Positions 1 to 5,941 of a stretch of 11,171 nucleotides of DNA are shown here, piece by piece (position 1 is the first letter of the stretch; each line of letters starts with the position of its first letter). This DNA comes from Actinomycetes bacterium. Lineage in GTDB: Bacteria; Actinomycetota; Actinomycetes; Mycobacteriales; Mycobacteriaceae. A program made the position numbers and the translations under genes. The notes beneath the pieces are model-generated. The model saw only the letters and a list, made by a program, of their open reading frames with translations, searched no databases and was not told where the DNA came from. The stretch lies in assembly GCA_023388385.1 (NCBI GenBank), contig JAEWGK010000012.1, positions 1 to 11,171 on the forward strand, given 5' to 3'.

Positions 1-1
1 C

Positions 2-34
2 AACGGCATCGGGGACCTCATCCCGGGCGCCTAG
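2..34 (+). CDS. 3' end of an unidentified gene
   Basis: Ten codons (NGIGDLIPGA) run from the window edge to a TAG stop, in the same direction as the genes that follow. The gene continues to the left of the window. Too little is visible to identify a family. Genes for cell-wall synthesis (ponA type) and glycosyltransferases commonly lie left of rpsF in related actinobacteria, but nothing in these ten residues confirms that. The next start codon is only 9 bases after the stop, so the two genes may be co-transcribed. Confidence 0.35.
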   Translation, partial: NGIGDLIPGA

Positions 35-43
35 GCGGACGCG

Positions 44-223
44 ATGGATTCCTGGGTGATCGCCACGATGGCGTGCGTCGGAGTGGGTTTCCTGCTCTTC
101 GGCGGGGCCTTCGCCGGCTTCATGTACGGCATGCGCCGGTCCCTCGTCCTCGCGCTGTGCCTCGGCGCCGCGCTGCTGGTGACTGTCATCCCCGTCATCA
201 TCGCGTTGTCGGTGGCCATCTGA
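44..223 (+). CDS. Small two-helix membrane protein (59 aa)
   Basis: The ATG at 44 opens a 59-codon frame ending in TGA at 221-223. The product is almost entirely hydrophobic: one predicted membrane helix at about residues 5-28, a short basic turn (YGMRRS, 28-33) and a second helix at about 33-57. There is no signal peptidase site and no conserved catalytic motif. An AGGCGG at 33-38 is a modest ribosome binding site. The gene begins just after the preceding stop, which suggests an operon with it. The family is not recognised. Small membrane proteins of this kind are often missed by annotation. The hydrophobic pattern and tight spacing support a real gene, but its function cannot be stated. Confidence 0.6.
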   Translation: MDSWVIATMACVGVGFLLFGGAFAGFMYGMRRSLVLALCLGAALLVTVIPVIIALSVAI

Positions 224-230
224 GCGGCGG

Positions 231-252
231 GCGCGCGGGCCCCGGCGCGCGC
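231..252 (+). terminator. Possible GC hairpin after the small membrane gene
   Basis: Alternating GCGCGC arms (231-236 and about 245-250) can fold around a short G/C loop directly after the stop at 223. No T-run follows, so this is only a weak terminator candidate. It lies just before the proposed rpsF promoter. Confidence 0.3.
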
Positions 253-260
253 GGAGCGGA

Positions 261-291
261 TTGGCCCCGGCCAGGGGAGATGGGGTACCCT
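261..291 (+). promoter_or_regulatory. Candidate promoter for the rpsF-ssb-rplI cluster
   Basis: A -35-like TTGGCC (261-266) and a -10-like TACCCT (286-291) lie 19 bases apart in the 159-bp gap before rpsF. The -10 fits the loose TANNNT pattern of corynebacterial housekeeping promoters, but the spacer is long and the -35 is poor. Transcription from here would give a leader of about 85 nt. This is a sequence match only. Confidence 0.35.
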
Positions 292-382
292 GCTGGGGTT
301 GCCTGACGCAACGAACCCTCCTGCCACGGCAACCCGCCGCGGCCGAATCCGAATTACTAGACCATGGGAGGTGATGAGGTCC

Positions 383-670
383 GTGCGTCACTACGAAGTC
401 ATGATCATCGTCGATCCGAAGATCGACGAGCGCACCGTCGGCTCGTCGCTCGACAAGTACCTCGAAATCGTCCGCAAGGACAATGGCGAGGTCAAGAAGG
501 TGGACATCTGGGGCAAGCGCCAGCTGGCGTACCCCATCGAGAAGAAGAGCGAGGGCATCTACGCCGTCGTCGAGCTCGACTGCGAGCCCGACACGGTCAA
601 GGAGATGGACCGTCGACTCAACCTGAACGACTCCATCCTGCGCACCAAGGTGCTGCGGACGGATCGCTAA
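383..670 (+). CDS. rpsF: 30S ribosomal protein S6
   Basis: S6 of the small ribosomal subunit, which binds 16S rRNA together with S18. The frame from the GTG at 383 gives 95 aa starting MRHYEVMIIVDP, with the typical KKVDIWGKRQLAYPI block in the middle and the LNLNDSILRTKVLR ending expected of actinobacterial S6. The GTG is chosen because the family starts at MRHYE and because a GGAGG (367-371), with a second GAGG (376-379) nearer, precedes it. The ATG at 374 is too close to the GGAGG to be a good start. It is the first gene of a + strand cluster, 51 bp before ssb. S18 (rpsR) is not encoded in the cluster. Confidence 0.95.
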   Translation: MRHYEVMIIVDPKIDERTVGSSLDKYLEIVRKDNGEVKKVDIWGKRQLAYPIEKKSEGIYAVVELDCEPDTVKEMDRRLNLNDSILRTKVLRTDR

Positions 671-721
671 ACCGGCGCCACCGGCAACCGGGACGCCAAT
701 CCCGTTAAGGAGCGAACCCAC

Positions 722-1276
722 ATGGCACAGGGAGAAACCCCCATCACGTTGGTCGGCAACGTCGTCGCTGACCCGGAAATCCGCTACACGAACAGCGGCG
801 TGGCCGTCGCGAACTTCCGCGTCGCCTCGACGCCCCGTGTCTTCGATCGGAACACCAACCAGTGGACCGACGGCGAGGCGCTGTTCCTGACGTGCAACGT
901 CTGGCGGGACATGGCCTCCAACGTGGCGGACACCCTGACCAAGGGCATGCGCGTCATCGTCCAGGGCAAGCTCCGCCAGCGCGGCTACACGACACGCGAC
1001 GGCGAGAACCGCACCGTCTACGAGATCGAGGTCGACGAGGTCGGCCCGTCCCTGAAGTTCGCGTCCGCCCAGGTGAACCGGAACCCCCGTTCCGGCGGCC
1101 AGGGTGGCGGCGGCTACGGCGGCGGCAATGCCGGCGGCCCGGGCGGCCAGTCCCGCCAGGGATTCTCCGGCGGCCAGCAGCGCCAGGGGTTCGGCGGCGG
1201 TCAGCCCGCCGAGGACCCGTGGGGCTCCGCACCGCAGGCCGGCGATTTCGGCGACGGCGGCGAACCGCCGTTCTGA
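722..1276 (+). CDS. ssb: Single-stranded DNA-binding protein
   Basis: Coats single-stranded DNA during replication, repair and recombination and recruits partner proteins through its C-terminal tip. It has 184 aa. The OB-fold covers about residues 1-115, beginning [16 protein letters not shown], with the conserved [21 protein letters not shown] region near 56-76. A Gly/Gln-rich flexible linker (about 122-165) contains short RQGF repeats. The acidic and hydrophobic tip ends GGEPPF, matching the EPPF ending of actinobacterial SSB that binds partners. AAGGAG (707-712), 9 bases before the ATG, supports the start. It lies between rpsF and rplI, an order conserved near the origin side of many actinobacterial genomes. 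Confidence 0.96.
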   Translation: MAQGETPITLVGNVVADPEIRYTNSGVAVANFRVASTPRVFDRNTNQWTDGEALFLTCNVWRDMASNVADTLTKGMRVIVQGKLRQRGYTTRDGENRTVYEIEVDEVGPSLKFASAQVNRNPRSGGQGGGGYGGGNAGGPGGQSRQGFSGGQQRQGFGGGQPAEDPWGSAPQAGDFGDGGEPPF

Positions 1277-1356
1277 TGACGATGGCCGGGATGACCCCGG
1301 CACCCGGTTGAACCAACTCTCTTCCACTCCAGACATTCCACCGAAAGGCAGGGATC

Positions 1357-1809
1357 ATGAAGCTGATCCTCACCGCCGCTGTCGACCACCTCGGTGTCCC
1401 GGGCGACATCGTCGAGGTCAAGGCCGGCTACGGACGTAACTACCTGCTTCCGCGCGGACTGGCGATCGTCGCCACCCGCGGCGCCGAGAAGCAGATCGAG
1501 GGCATCCGCCGCGCCCAGGAGGCGCGCGAGATCCGCGACCTGGATCACGCCCGCGAGGTCAAGGGGACCATCGACGCCCTCGACAACGTGAAGGTCGCCG
1601 TCAAGGCGTCGGAGAGCGGCAAGCTCTTCGGCTCCGTCTCCAAGGCCGACATCGCCGACGCCGTCCGCGCCGCCTCCGGGCAGGCCGTTGACAAGCGCGC
1701 CGTCGAGCTCGCGCCGGGCCAGATCAAGGCCCTCGGCAAGCACACCGTGGACATCGCGCTGCACCCGCAGATCACCGCGCACGTGTCCGTGGAGGTCGTC
1801 GCCGGTTAG
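1357..1809 (+). CDS. rplI: 50S ribosomal protein L9
   Basis: L9 of the large ribosomal subunit, which binds 23S rRNA near the L1 stalk and helps maintain reading frame. It has 150 aa, the normal length. The N-terminal rRNA-binding domain carries the L9 signature ([20 protein letters not shown], 16-35). A long charged helix follows (about 42-75), then the C-terminal domain ending in [18 protein letters not shown] (1343-1348), 8 bases before the ATG, is a good ribosome binding site. It follows ssb by 80 bp with no rpsR between them. A GC hairpin 70-120 bp downstream probably ends the cluster. Confidence 0.96.
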   Translation: MKLILTAAVDHLGVPGDIVEVKAGYGRNYLLPRGLAIVATRGAEKQIEGIRRAQEAREIRDLDHAREVKGTIDALDNVKVAVKASESGKLFGSVSKADIADAVRAASGQAVDKRAVELAPGQIKALGKHTVDIALHPQITAHVSVEVVAG

Positions 1810-1882
1810 TCCCGGTTTCACTTCAGACGACGGCCGCGTCCGGTCCACGACCGGGTGGCGCGGCCCAATGACAACAGCGCAT

Positions 1883-1931
1883 CGCGGGGCCCCGTGCCCC
1901 TCCGCCGTCCGGCGGGGGTCGGGGCCCCGCG
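1883..1931 (+). terminator. Strong nested hairpin after rplI
   Basis: Two perfect 12-base arms, CGCGGGGCCCCG (1883-1894) and its complement (1920-1931), enclose a second stem (CCGCC/GGCGG around GTCC, about 1902-1915). The result is a long, very stable hairpin 74 bases after the rplI stop. No T-run follows, so it resembles the tail-less terminators proposed for GC-rich actinobacteria rather than a classical intrinsic terminator. Confidence 0.5.
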
Positions 1932-2013
1932 GTGTGTCCGGGGACGGGCCGCCGGTGGGCCGGAGGCGGGCGTCACCGGATGTCGCGGAGTATCCCCAGG
2001 TCGGGGAGCGGGT

Positions 2014-2022
2014 TGTGGATAA
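2014..2022 (-). promoter_or_regulatory. DnaA box (TTATCCACA)
   Basis: The + strand reads TGTGGATAA, so the - strand carries the exact classical DnaA box TTATCCACA. It is the leftmost of three exact boxes in the rplI-dnaB gap and lies 214 bp left of the next one. Binding is not shown. Confidence 0.6.
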
Positions 2023-2227
2023 CGTGTGGGTGAACGCCCACGTCGGCGGTCGGAGAGGACATCGTTGGCGAATCAAAGGTGAATGACGGATGACGTTCCG
2101 ATCCGCGGAACCGCCACCCCCGGGCGTCGCCGCGCTCGTGGACGACACGCCTGTATAGCCCTTTGACCTGCGTATTCGTCGAGTTTGCCGTGGTAGGGGC
2201 GTTGTTCCGGGCGTGTCGTCCCCAACG

Positions 2228-2236
2228 TTGTCCACA
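2228..2236 (+). promoter_or_regulatory. DnaA box (TTGTCCACA)
   Basis: An exact match to TTGTCCACA, the form of DnaA box favoured in GC-rich actinobacteria. It lies 52 bp from the next identical box, close to five helical turns, so both would face the same side of the DNA. Confidence 0.6.
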
Positions 2237-2279
2237 ACACGACCTGGACATTCACCGGTGGTTCACAATCTCGCGGAAG

Positions 2280-2288
2280 TTGTCCACA
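2280..2288 (+). promoter_or_regulatory. DnaA box (TTGTCCACA)
   Basis: A second exact TTGTCCACA in the same orientation, 180 bp before the dnaB start codon. A TTGACT (2296-2301) lies 7 bases further on. If that were a -35 element, DnaA bound here would touch the promoter, but no good -10 follows at the right distance. Confidence 0.6.
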
Positions 2289-2396
2289 TGGCGTGTTGAC
2301 TAACCAGCCGCGGACTGCTTCCCAGAAGGCCCCGGAGCCGGCTCCGGAGCGGGAGTCGGGCAACGGGCGGCGGGCGTCGGCTGTCGGGCCGGCGGG

Positions 2397-2402
2397 TAAG
2401 GT
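2397..2402 (+). promoter_or_regulatory. Possible -10 element for dnaB
   Basis: TAAGGT fits the TANNNT pattern and lies 67 bases before the dnaB start, which would leave a leader of about 60 nt. No clear -35 accompanies it. It is the best placed candidate in the gap, but weak. Confidence 0.25.
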
Positions 2403-2468
2403 CAGGGGCCGCGGAGACCTTCCGACGAGGCCCGCACATGCAGTGGAGGCAGCGGAAAGGGGCGGCAG

Positions 2469-3965
2469 ATGACCGGAGCCGGAGGGGCGCACGCGGAGCG
2501 CAGGGGATATGACGACGATCCGGGCGTATCCTTCGCGGACGACGCGCCGCCGCCGCCCGAGCCGTTCGATGGAGCGGGGCCGCCGGACCAGGAGTACCGC
2601 CGACGCGGCACGGCGGCGGCGGGCGCGCTGTCGTTCGACCGGCAGCCGCCCCACAATATCGAGGCCGAGGAGGCCGTGCTGGGCGGAATGCTGCTGAGCT
2701 CCTCCGTGATCGCCGACGTCGGGTCGGTGCTGCGCGTCGACGACTTCTACCGGCCGGCGCACCAGACCATCTACCAGGCCATCCTGCACCTCTACGCGGA
2801 GGTGGAGAACGTCGACGCGATCCTCGTCGCCGGGCGGCTGGACCAGACCGGCAACCTCGATCGCGTGGGCGGCGCATCGTACCTGCACACGCTGATGGCG
2901 ACGGTGCCGACGGCGGCGAACGCGCACTACTACGCGAAGATCGTGGCGGAGAAGGCGGCCGTTCGCCGCCTCATCGACGCGGGCACGAAGATCGTGGCTC
3001 TCGGACAGGCCGGGGCGGAGGACTCGGAGGCGGTCGACCTCATCGATCGCGCGCAGCAGATCGTCTTCGACGTGTCCCGGGACGAGGAACGGGTGGATTA
3101 CGCCTCGGTGGGCGAGCTCATGCCCGGCGTCCTCGACGAGATCGAGGAGCTGTCCTCCGCCGGCGGCCTCGCGCAGGGCGTGCCGACGGGCTTCGCGGAC
3201 CTCGATCGCCTCACCAACGGACTCCACGGCGGGCAGATGATCATCGTCGCCGCCCGACCCGGCGTCGGTAAGTCGACGCTGGCGATGGATTTCGTGCGGT
3301 CGGCCTCCATCGCCCCGAAGGGGGACAAGAAGACCTCCGTCATCTTCTCCCTGGAGATGAGCAAGTCGGAGATCATGATGCGCATCCTGTCGGCGGAGGC
3401 ACAGGTCAAGCTCTCCGACATCCGCTCCGGGTCAATGGACGACGACAAGTGGGCGAAGCTGGTCAACCGCGCCGGCGCCATCGAGGATTCGCCGATCTAC
3501 ATCGACGACTCCCCGACGCTGACGATGATGGAGATCCGCGCCAAGGCCCGCGACATCAAGGTCCGCCACGGCCTCGACCTCGTTGTCGTCGACTACCTGC
3601 AGCTGATGACCTCCGGCAAGAAGGTCGAGTCTCGCCAGCAGGAGGTCTCCGAGTTCTCGCGCCAGCTCAAGCTGCTGGCGAAGGAGCTGGACGTCCCGGT
3701 CGTCGCCATCTCCCAGCTGAACCGAGGTCCAGAGGCCAGGACAGACAAGAAACCGCAGGTAGCCGACCTGCGAGAGTCCGGTTCCCTGGAGCAGGACGCC
3801 GACATGGTCATGCTGCTGTACCGGCCCGACTCGCAGGAGCAGGACCACGAGCGCGCGGGCGAGGCGGACATCATCCTCGCCAAGCACCGCGGCGGCCCCA
3901 TCGGCACCGTCACGGTCGCCTCCCGGCTGCACTTCTCCAGTTTCGCCAACATGCACCGGGAGTAG
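2469..3965 (+). CDS. dnaB: Replicative DNA helicase DnaB
   Basis: Hexameric 5'-3' helicase that unwinds DNA at the replication fork and binds primase through its N-terminal domain. It has 498 aa. An acidic, Pro-rich leader of about 55 residues precedes the DnaB N-domain (about 59-160, beginning PPHNIEAEEAVLGGMLL). The RecA-like motor covers about 236-490: Walker A ARPGVGKST (262-270), the SLEMS motif with the likely catalytic Glu296, Walker B LVVVDYLQL (371-379), and SQLNRGPEAR plus DLRESGSLEQDAD near 415-445. GGAAAGG, 8 bases before the ATG, supports the start. No intein interrupts Walker A or other motifs, unlike some mycobacterial DnaB proteins. Its upstream gap carries DnaA boxes. Confidence 0.97.
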   Translation: MTGAGGAHAERRGYDDDPGVSFADDAPPPPEPFDGAGPPDQEYRRRGTAAAGALSFDRQPPHNIEAEEAVLGGMLLSSSVIADVGSVLRVDDFYRPAHQTIYQAILHLYAEVENVDAILVAGRLDQTGNLDRVGGASYLHTLMATVPTAANAHYYAKIVAEKAAVRRLIDAGTKIVALGQAGAEDSEAVDLIDRAQQIVFDVSRDEERVDYASVGELMPGVLDEIEELSSAGGLAQGVPTGFADLDRLTNGLHGGQMIIVAARPGVGKSTLAMDFVRSASIAPKGDKKTSVIFSLEMSKSEIMMRILSAEAQVKLSDIRSGSMDDDKWAKLVNRAGAIEDSPIYIDDSPTLTMMEIRAKARDIKVRHGLDLVVVDYLQLMTSGKKVESRQQEVSEFSRQLKLLAKELDVPVVAISQLNRGPEARTDKKPQVADLRESGSLEQDADMVMLLYRPDSQEQDHERAGEADIILAKHRGGPIGTVTVASRLHFSSFANMHRE

Positions 3966-3975
3966 CGCGGCCCGG

Positions 3976-4000
3976 CCGGGGGAGGTCCCGAGGCCCCCGG
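3976..4000 (+). terminator. Possible hairpin terminator after dnaB
   Basis: CCGGGGG (3976-3982) and CCCCCGG (3994-4000) form a 7-bp GC stem with an 11-base loop, 10 bases after the dnaB stop. There is no T-run. Confidence 0.4.
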
Positions 4001-4024
4001 GGACGTGACATCGGACACGAGAAT

Positions 4025-4053
4025 TCGGATATGCGCGTTCGCGAAGCTACGCT
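4025..4053 (+). promoter_or_regulatory. Weak promoter candidate before the acyltransferase gene
   Basis: TACGCT (4048-4053) fits TANNNT and has a poor -35 (TCGGAT, 4025-4030) 17 bases upstream. It sits in a short stretch of lower GC content between dnaB and the next gene, about 80 bases before the proposed start. Confidence 0.3.
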
Positions 4054-4131
4054 GTTCAGGCGCGTCCCCTCCGCGGCACGGCGGCCACCTGGGGCGCACA
4101 CACGTCCGGTCCGCATCCCCGGGAGGTTCCG

Positions 4132-5274
4132 CTGAGCACGCCCAGCCCCGCCACGCCGCCCATCGCGCCCGCCCGCACGGCGGCCGCGGCCCGACCCGTC
4201 GGCAGGGTCCAGTGGGTCGACGCGGCGAAGGGGTTCTGCATCGTGCTGGTCGTCCTGGGCCACGCGATCACGGAGCTGGGCAACCACGGCTGGACGTCCG
4301 CCCGTTGGGCGGAGGTGAACCTCATGCTCGGCCCGGTGCGCATGCCCCTGTTCTTCCTCGTGTCCGGCCTGTTCGCCGCGAAGGCGCTGTCGGAGTCGTG
4401 GGCGAAGCTGGCGGACCGCCGCATCTGGGTCATGGTCTGGCTCTACGTCGTGTGGGTGCCGGCCCGTGAGCTGGTCCTGGCGCTCATCCCGAGGTCGATG
4501 GCGGAGGAGGGCATCATCGCCCCGCCCGCCGTCATGGATCCCGCATCCTGGCTCGCCATCGGCGCGCGCATCGTCCACTCGGTCTACGAGCCGACGTCGT
4601 ATCTGTGGTTCCTCTACGCCCTGGCGCTGTTCGCGATCCTCTCGAAGGCGATGCGGCACGTGCACCCGGCGATCCAGATTGGGCTGGCCGCGCTGGTCAA
4701 CGTCTGGTCCCCGTTCCAGGACGCCAGCTGGTCGTGGGACTTCATCTCGCAGATGTACGTCTTCTACGTCATAGGCATGTACGGCGCGCCCTGGATCTTC
4801 CGCCTCGCGCGGGCGCGGCTCCTGCCCGTGGTCCTGGTGACCGGCCTCGTGTACGTCGCCGTGGCGGGCCACATCTACATGACCTATCCGCACTTCAACA
4901 TGGGCAACCAGGGCGTCACGCGCCTGTTCCTGTCGCTGACTGGCGTCACGTGCGCCGTGGCCCTCGTATCTCTGTTCGAGGGCACGCGGGTCCTCGCCCC
5001 GTTCCACATGCTCGGCCGCCGGACGCTGCCGGTGTTCCTCATGCACATCCCGGTGCTCGTCGCCATGTTGTTCGCCCTCAACATGCTGGTCGAGCGCGAC
5101 CCTGTGCTGCCGCTGCAGACCGTCGCCGTGACCCTGGCCGCCGTCGTCGCGTGCCTGGCCGTTCACCGCCTGCTCCTGCGCGCCGGCGCCGGCTGGATGT
5201 TCGCCCGCCCGGCCTGGGTCCGCGGTGGAGTCCGCATGCCCGCGCCCGCGGGAGCCACGGGCCTGCGGAACTGA
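4132..5274 (+). CDS. Acyltransferase family 3 membrane protein, apparent CTG start
   Basis: Membrane acyltransferase of the family that moves acetyl or other acyl groups onto cell-surface sugars or lipids. The substrate cannot be read from the sequence. From 4132 it is 380 aa with about ten hydrophobic helices. The family's first-helix motif WVDAAKGFCIVLVVLGHA (28-45) has the conserved Asp30 and His44. PVRMPLFFLVSG follows (68-79), and FLMHIPVL lies near the C-terminal end. An ATG, GTG or TTG start is absent from the in-frame stop at 4006-4008 up to the GTG at 4243, which would cut the essential motif in half. The CTG at 4132 (CTG AGC ACG) lies 5 bases after a GGGAGG (4121-4126) and is the only good start. 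A GTG-to-CTG change or a read error is possible. It may be monocistronic. Confidence 0.85.
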   Translation: MSTPSPATPPIAPARTAAAARPVGRVQWVDAAKGFCIVLVVLGHAITELGNHGWTSARWAEVNLMLGPVRMPLFFLVSGLFAAKALSESWAKLADRRIWVMVWLYVVWVPARELVLALIPRSMAEEGIIAPPAVMDPASWLAIGARIVHSVYEPTSYLWFLYALALFAILSKAMRHVHPAIQIGLAALVNVWSPFQDASWSWDFISQMYVFYVIGMYGAPWIFRLARARLLPVVLVTGLVYVAVAGHIYMTYPHFNMGNQGVTRLFLSLTGVTCAVALVSLFEGTRVLAPFHMLGRRTLPVFLMHIPVLVAMLFALNMLVERDPVLPLQTVAVTLAAVVACLAVHRLLLRAGAGWMFARPAWVRGGVRMPAPAGATGLRN

Positions 5275-5280
5275 CCCGGG

Positions 5281-5299
5281 ACCCGGGGCCGCACCGGGT
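5281..5299 (+). terminator. Short hairpin after the acyltransferase gene
   Basis: ACCCGG (5281-5286) and CCGGGT (5294-5299) form a 6-bp stem with a 7-base loop, just after the TGA. It is weak and lacks a T-run. The rest of the gap to 5365 shows nothing recognisable. Confidence 0.3.
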
Positions 5300-5365
5300 G
5301 GGCCTCGCCGGCGGAGCGGCCCATCCGGACGGCGGATACCCCGGCGGGCATGGACCCGCCGCCGT

Positions 5366-5393
5366 GGAATAGAGCGCGGCGGCGGGGCGTTGC
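5366..5393 (+). promoter_or_regulatory. SigH-type stress promoter for the thioredoxin gene
   Basis: GGAATA (5366-5371) and CGTTGC (5388-5393) are 16 bases apart. This fits the GGAATA-N16-20-CGTT pattern known for SigH, the redox and heat stress sigma factor of Corynebacterium and Mycobacterium, whose regulon includes thioredoxin genes. Transcription would start near 5400 and give a leader of about 38 nt. The agreement between motif and downstream gene raises confidence, but activity is inferred. Confidence 0.65.
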
Positions 5394-5437
5394 ACCGCCC
5401 GAACGACGAAGCACCCGATGAAGGACGAGGTTTTCAC

Positions 5438-5830
5438 ATGGCCACCATCGACGTCACCAACGAGACCTTCGAGACGACCGTGTCCGGGGAGGGCATTGCC
5501 CTGGTGGATTGCTGGGCCAGCTGGTGCGGCCCCTGCCGCCAGTTCGCCCCCATCTTCGAGAAGGCGTCGGAGGAGCACCCGGACGTCACCTTCGCCAAGC
5601 TGGACACCGACGCGAACCAGGAGGTGTCGGCGATGCTGGGCATCCAGTCCATCCCGACCCTGCTGCTGTTCCGCGACGGTATCCTGCTGTTCCGCCACTC
5701 CGGTGTCGTGCCGGGTGCGGCCATCGCGGACATCCTGAAGCAGGCCCGCGAGCTCGACATGGCCGAAGTCCGCACCACGGTCGAGGAGGCCCGCCGGGAG
5801 GCGGGGGAGCAGGCCGGTGCCGGTGGCTGA
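5438..5830 (+). CDS. Thioredoxin with extended C-terminus
   Basis: Cytoplasmic dithiol reductase that reduces protein disulfides and is itself recharged by thioredoxin reductase. It has 130 aa from MATIDVTNETF. The active site WCGPC is at 29-33 (VDCWASWCGPC), followed by the buried-Asp region and the cis-proline segment SIPT (Pro73). The fold ends near residue 105. The last 25 or so residues form a charged helical tail (EEARREAGEQAGAGG) that makes it longer than the usual 105-110 aa. GAGG, 7 bases before the ATG, supports the start. A SigH-type promoter precedes it. No reductase gene is adjacent, so this is probably a stand-alone stress thioredoxin like the one I recall in this neighbourhood in C. 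glutamicum. Confidence 0.93.
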   Translation: MATIDVTNETFETTVSGEGIALVDCWASWCGPCRQFAPIFEKASEEHPDVTFAKLDTDANQEVSAMLGIQSIPTLLLFRDGILLFRHSGVVPGAAIADILKQARELDMAEVRTTVEEARREAGEQAGAGG

Positions 5831-5883
5831 TGGACGCCCGCACGGGCGGCGCGCCCGCCGCACCGCGCATCCCCCACCGCGTG

Positions 5884-5927
5884 ACGACGACGGCCCGCGA
5901 TCCCCGGGGATCGCGGGCCGTCGTCGT
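5884..5927. terminator. Perfect 44-bp palindrome, bidirectional terminator
   Basis: Twenty-two bases (starting ACGACGACGGCC at 5884) are followed at once by their exact reverse complement, ending at 5927, with the centre at CCCC/GGGG. It lies in the 111-bp gap between two convergent genes, where a hairpin could end transcription from both sides. No T-run is present on either side. Confidence 0.7.
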
Positions 5928-5941
5928 GGCCGTGGGCGTCG

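Larger units (their letters stand above)
1932..2468. other. Gene-free gap before dnaB with a DnaA-box cluster
   Basis: No convincing gene lies between rplI and dnaB. Short frames here lack ribosome binding sites and have Arg-rich shadow-like composition. The gap holds three exact DnaA boxes (listed separately) and several 7-of-9 matches: GTATCCCCA at 1990, TCGTCCCCA at 2216 and TGGTTCACA at 2259. It also has a CACCGGTG palindrome at 2253-2260 and a 16-bp palindrome at 2332-2347 (CCGGAGCC and its mirror). The 1995-2300 part is visibly less GC-rich than the flanking genes. The most economical reading is a long regulatory region for dnaB. Confidence 0.5.

Noticed and set aside
299..382. Longer N-terminus for S6, including the ATG at 374
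   Set aside because: Family members start at MRHYE. The ATG at 374 is only 2 bases from the GGAGG, and the extension is not S6-like.
300..382. S6:S18-binding leader RNA before rpsF
   Set aside because: Small CCG-containing hairpins can be drawn (CGGC/GCCG), but the full conserved motif could not be recognised by eye and rpsR is absent from the cluster.
1201..2235. Long - strand frame (344 codons) across ssb, rplI and the gap
   Set aside because: It overlaps two certain genes, has shadow-like composition and has no ribosome binding site.
1973..2251. 92-codon - strand frame in the rplI-dnaB gap
   Set aside because: There is no ribosome binding site and no family resemblance, and it overlaps the DnaA boxes. 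It is not supported as a gene.
1932..2468. The rplI-dnaB gap as the chromosome origin
   Set aside because: It has only three exact DnaA boxes, no strongly AT-rich unwinding stretch and no dnaA or dnaN beside it.
3253..3280. Intein insertion in DnaB
   Set aside because: Walker A (ARPGVGKST) and the other motifs are uninterrupted, and the protein has normal length.
3910..5166. Long - strand frame (418 codons) opposite dnaB's end and the acyltransferase gene
   Set aside because: Its translation is rich in Arg, His, Asp and Gln with no domain. It is the mirror of a real membrane protein gene in GC-rich DNA.
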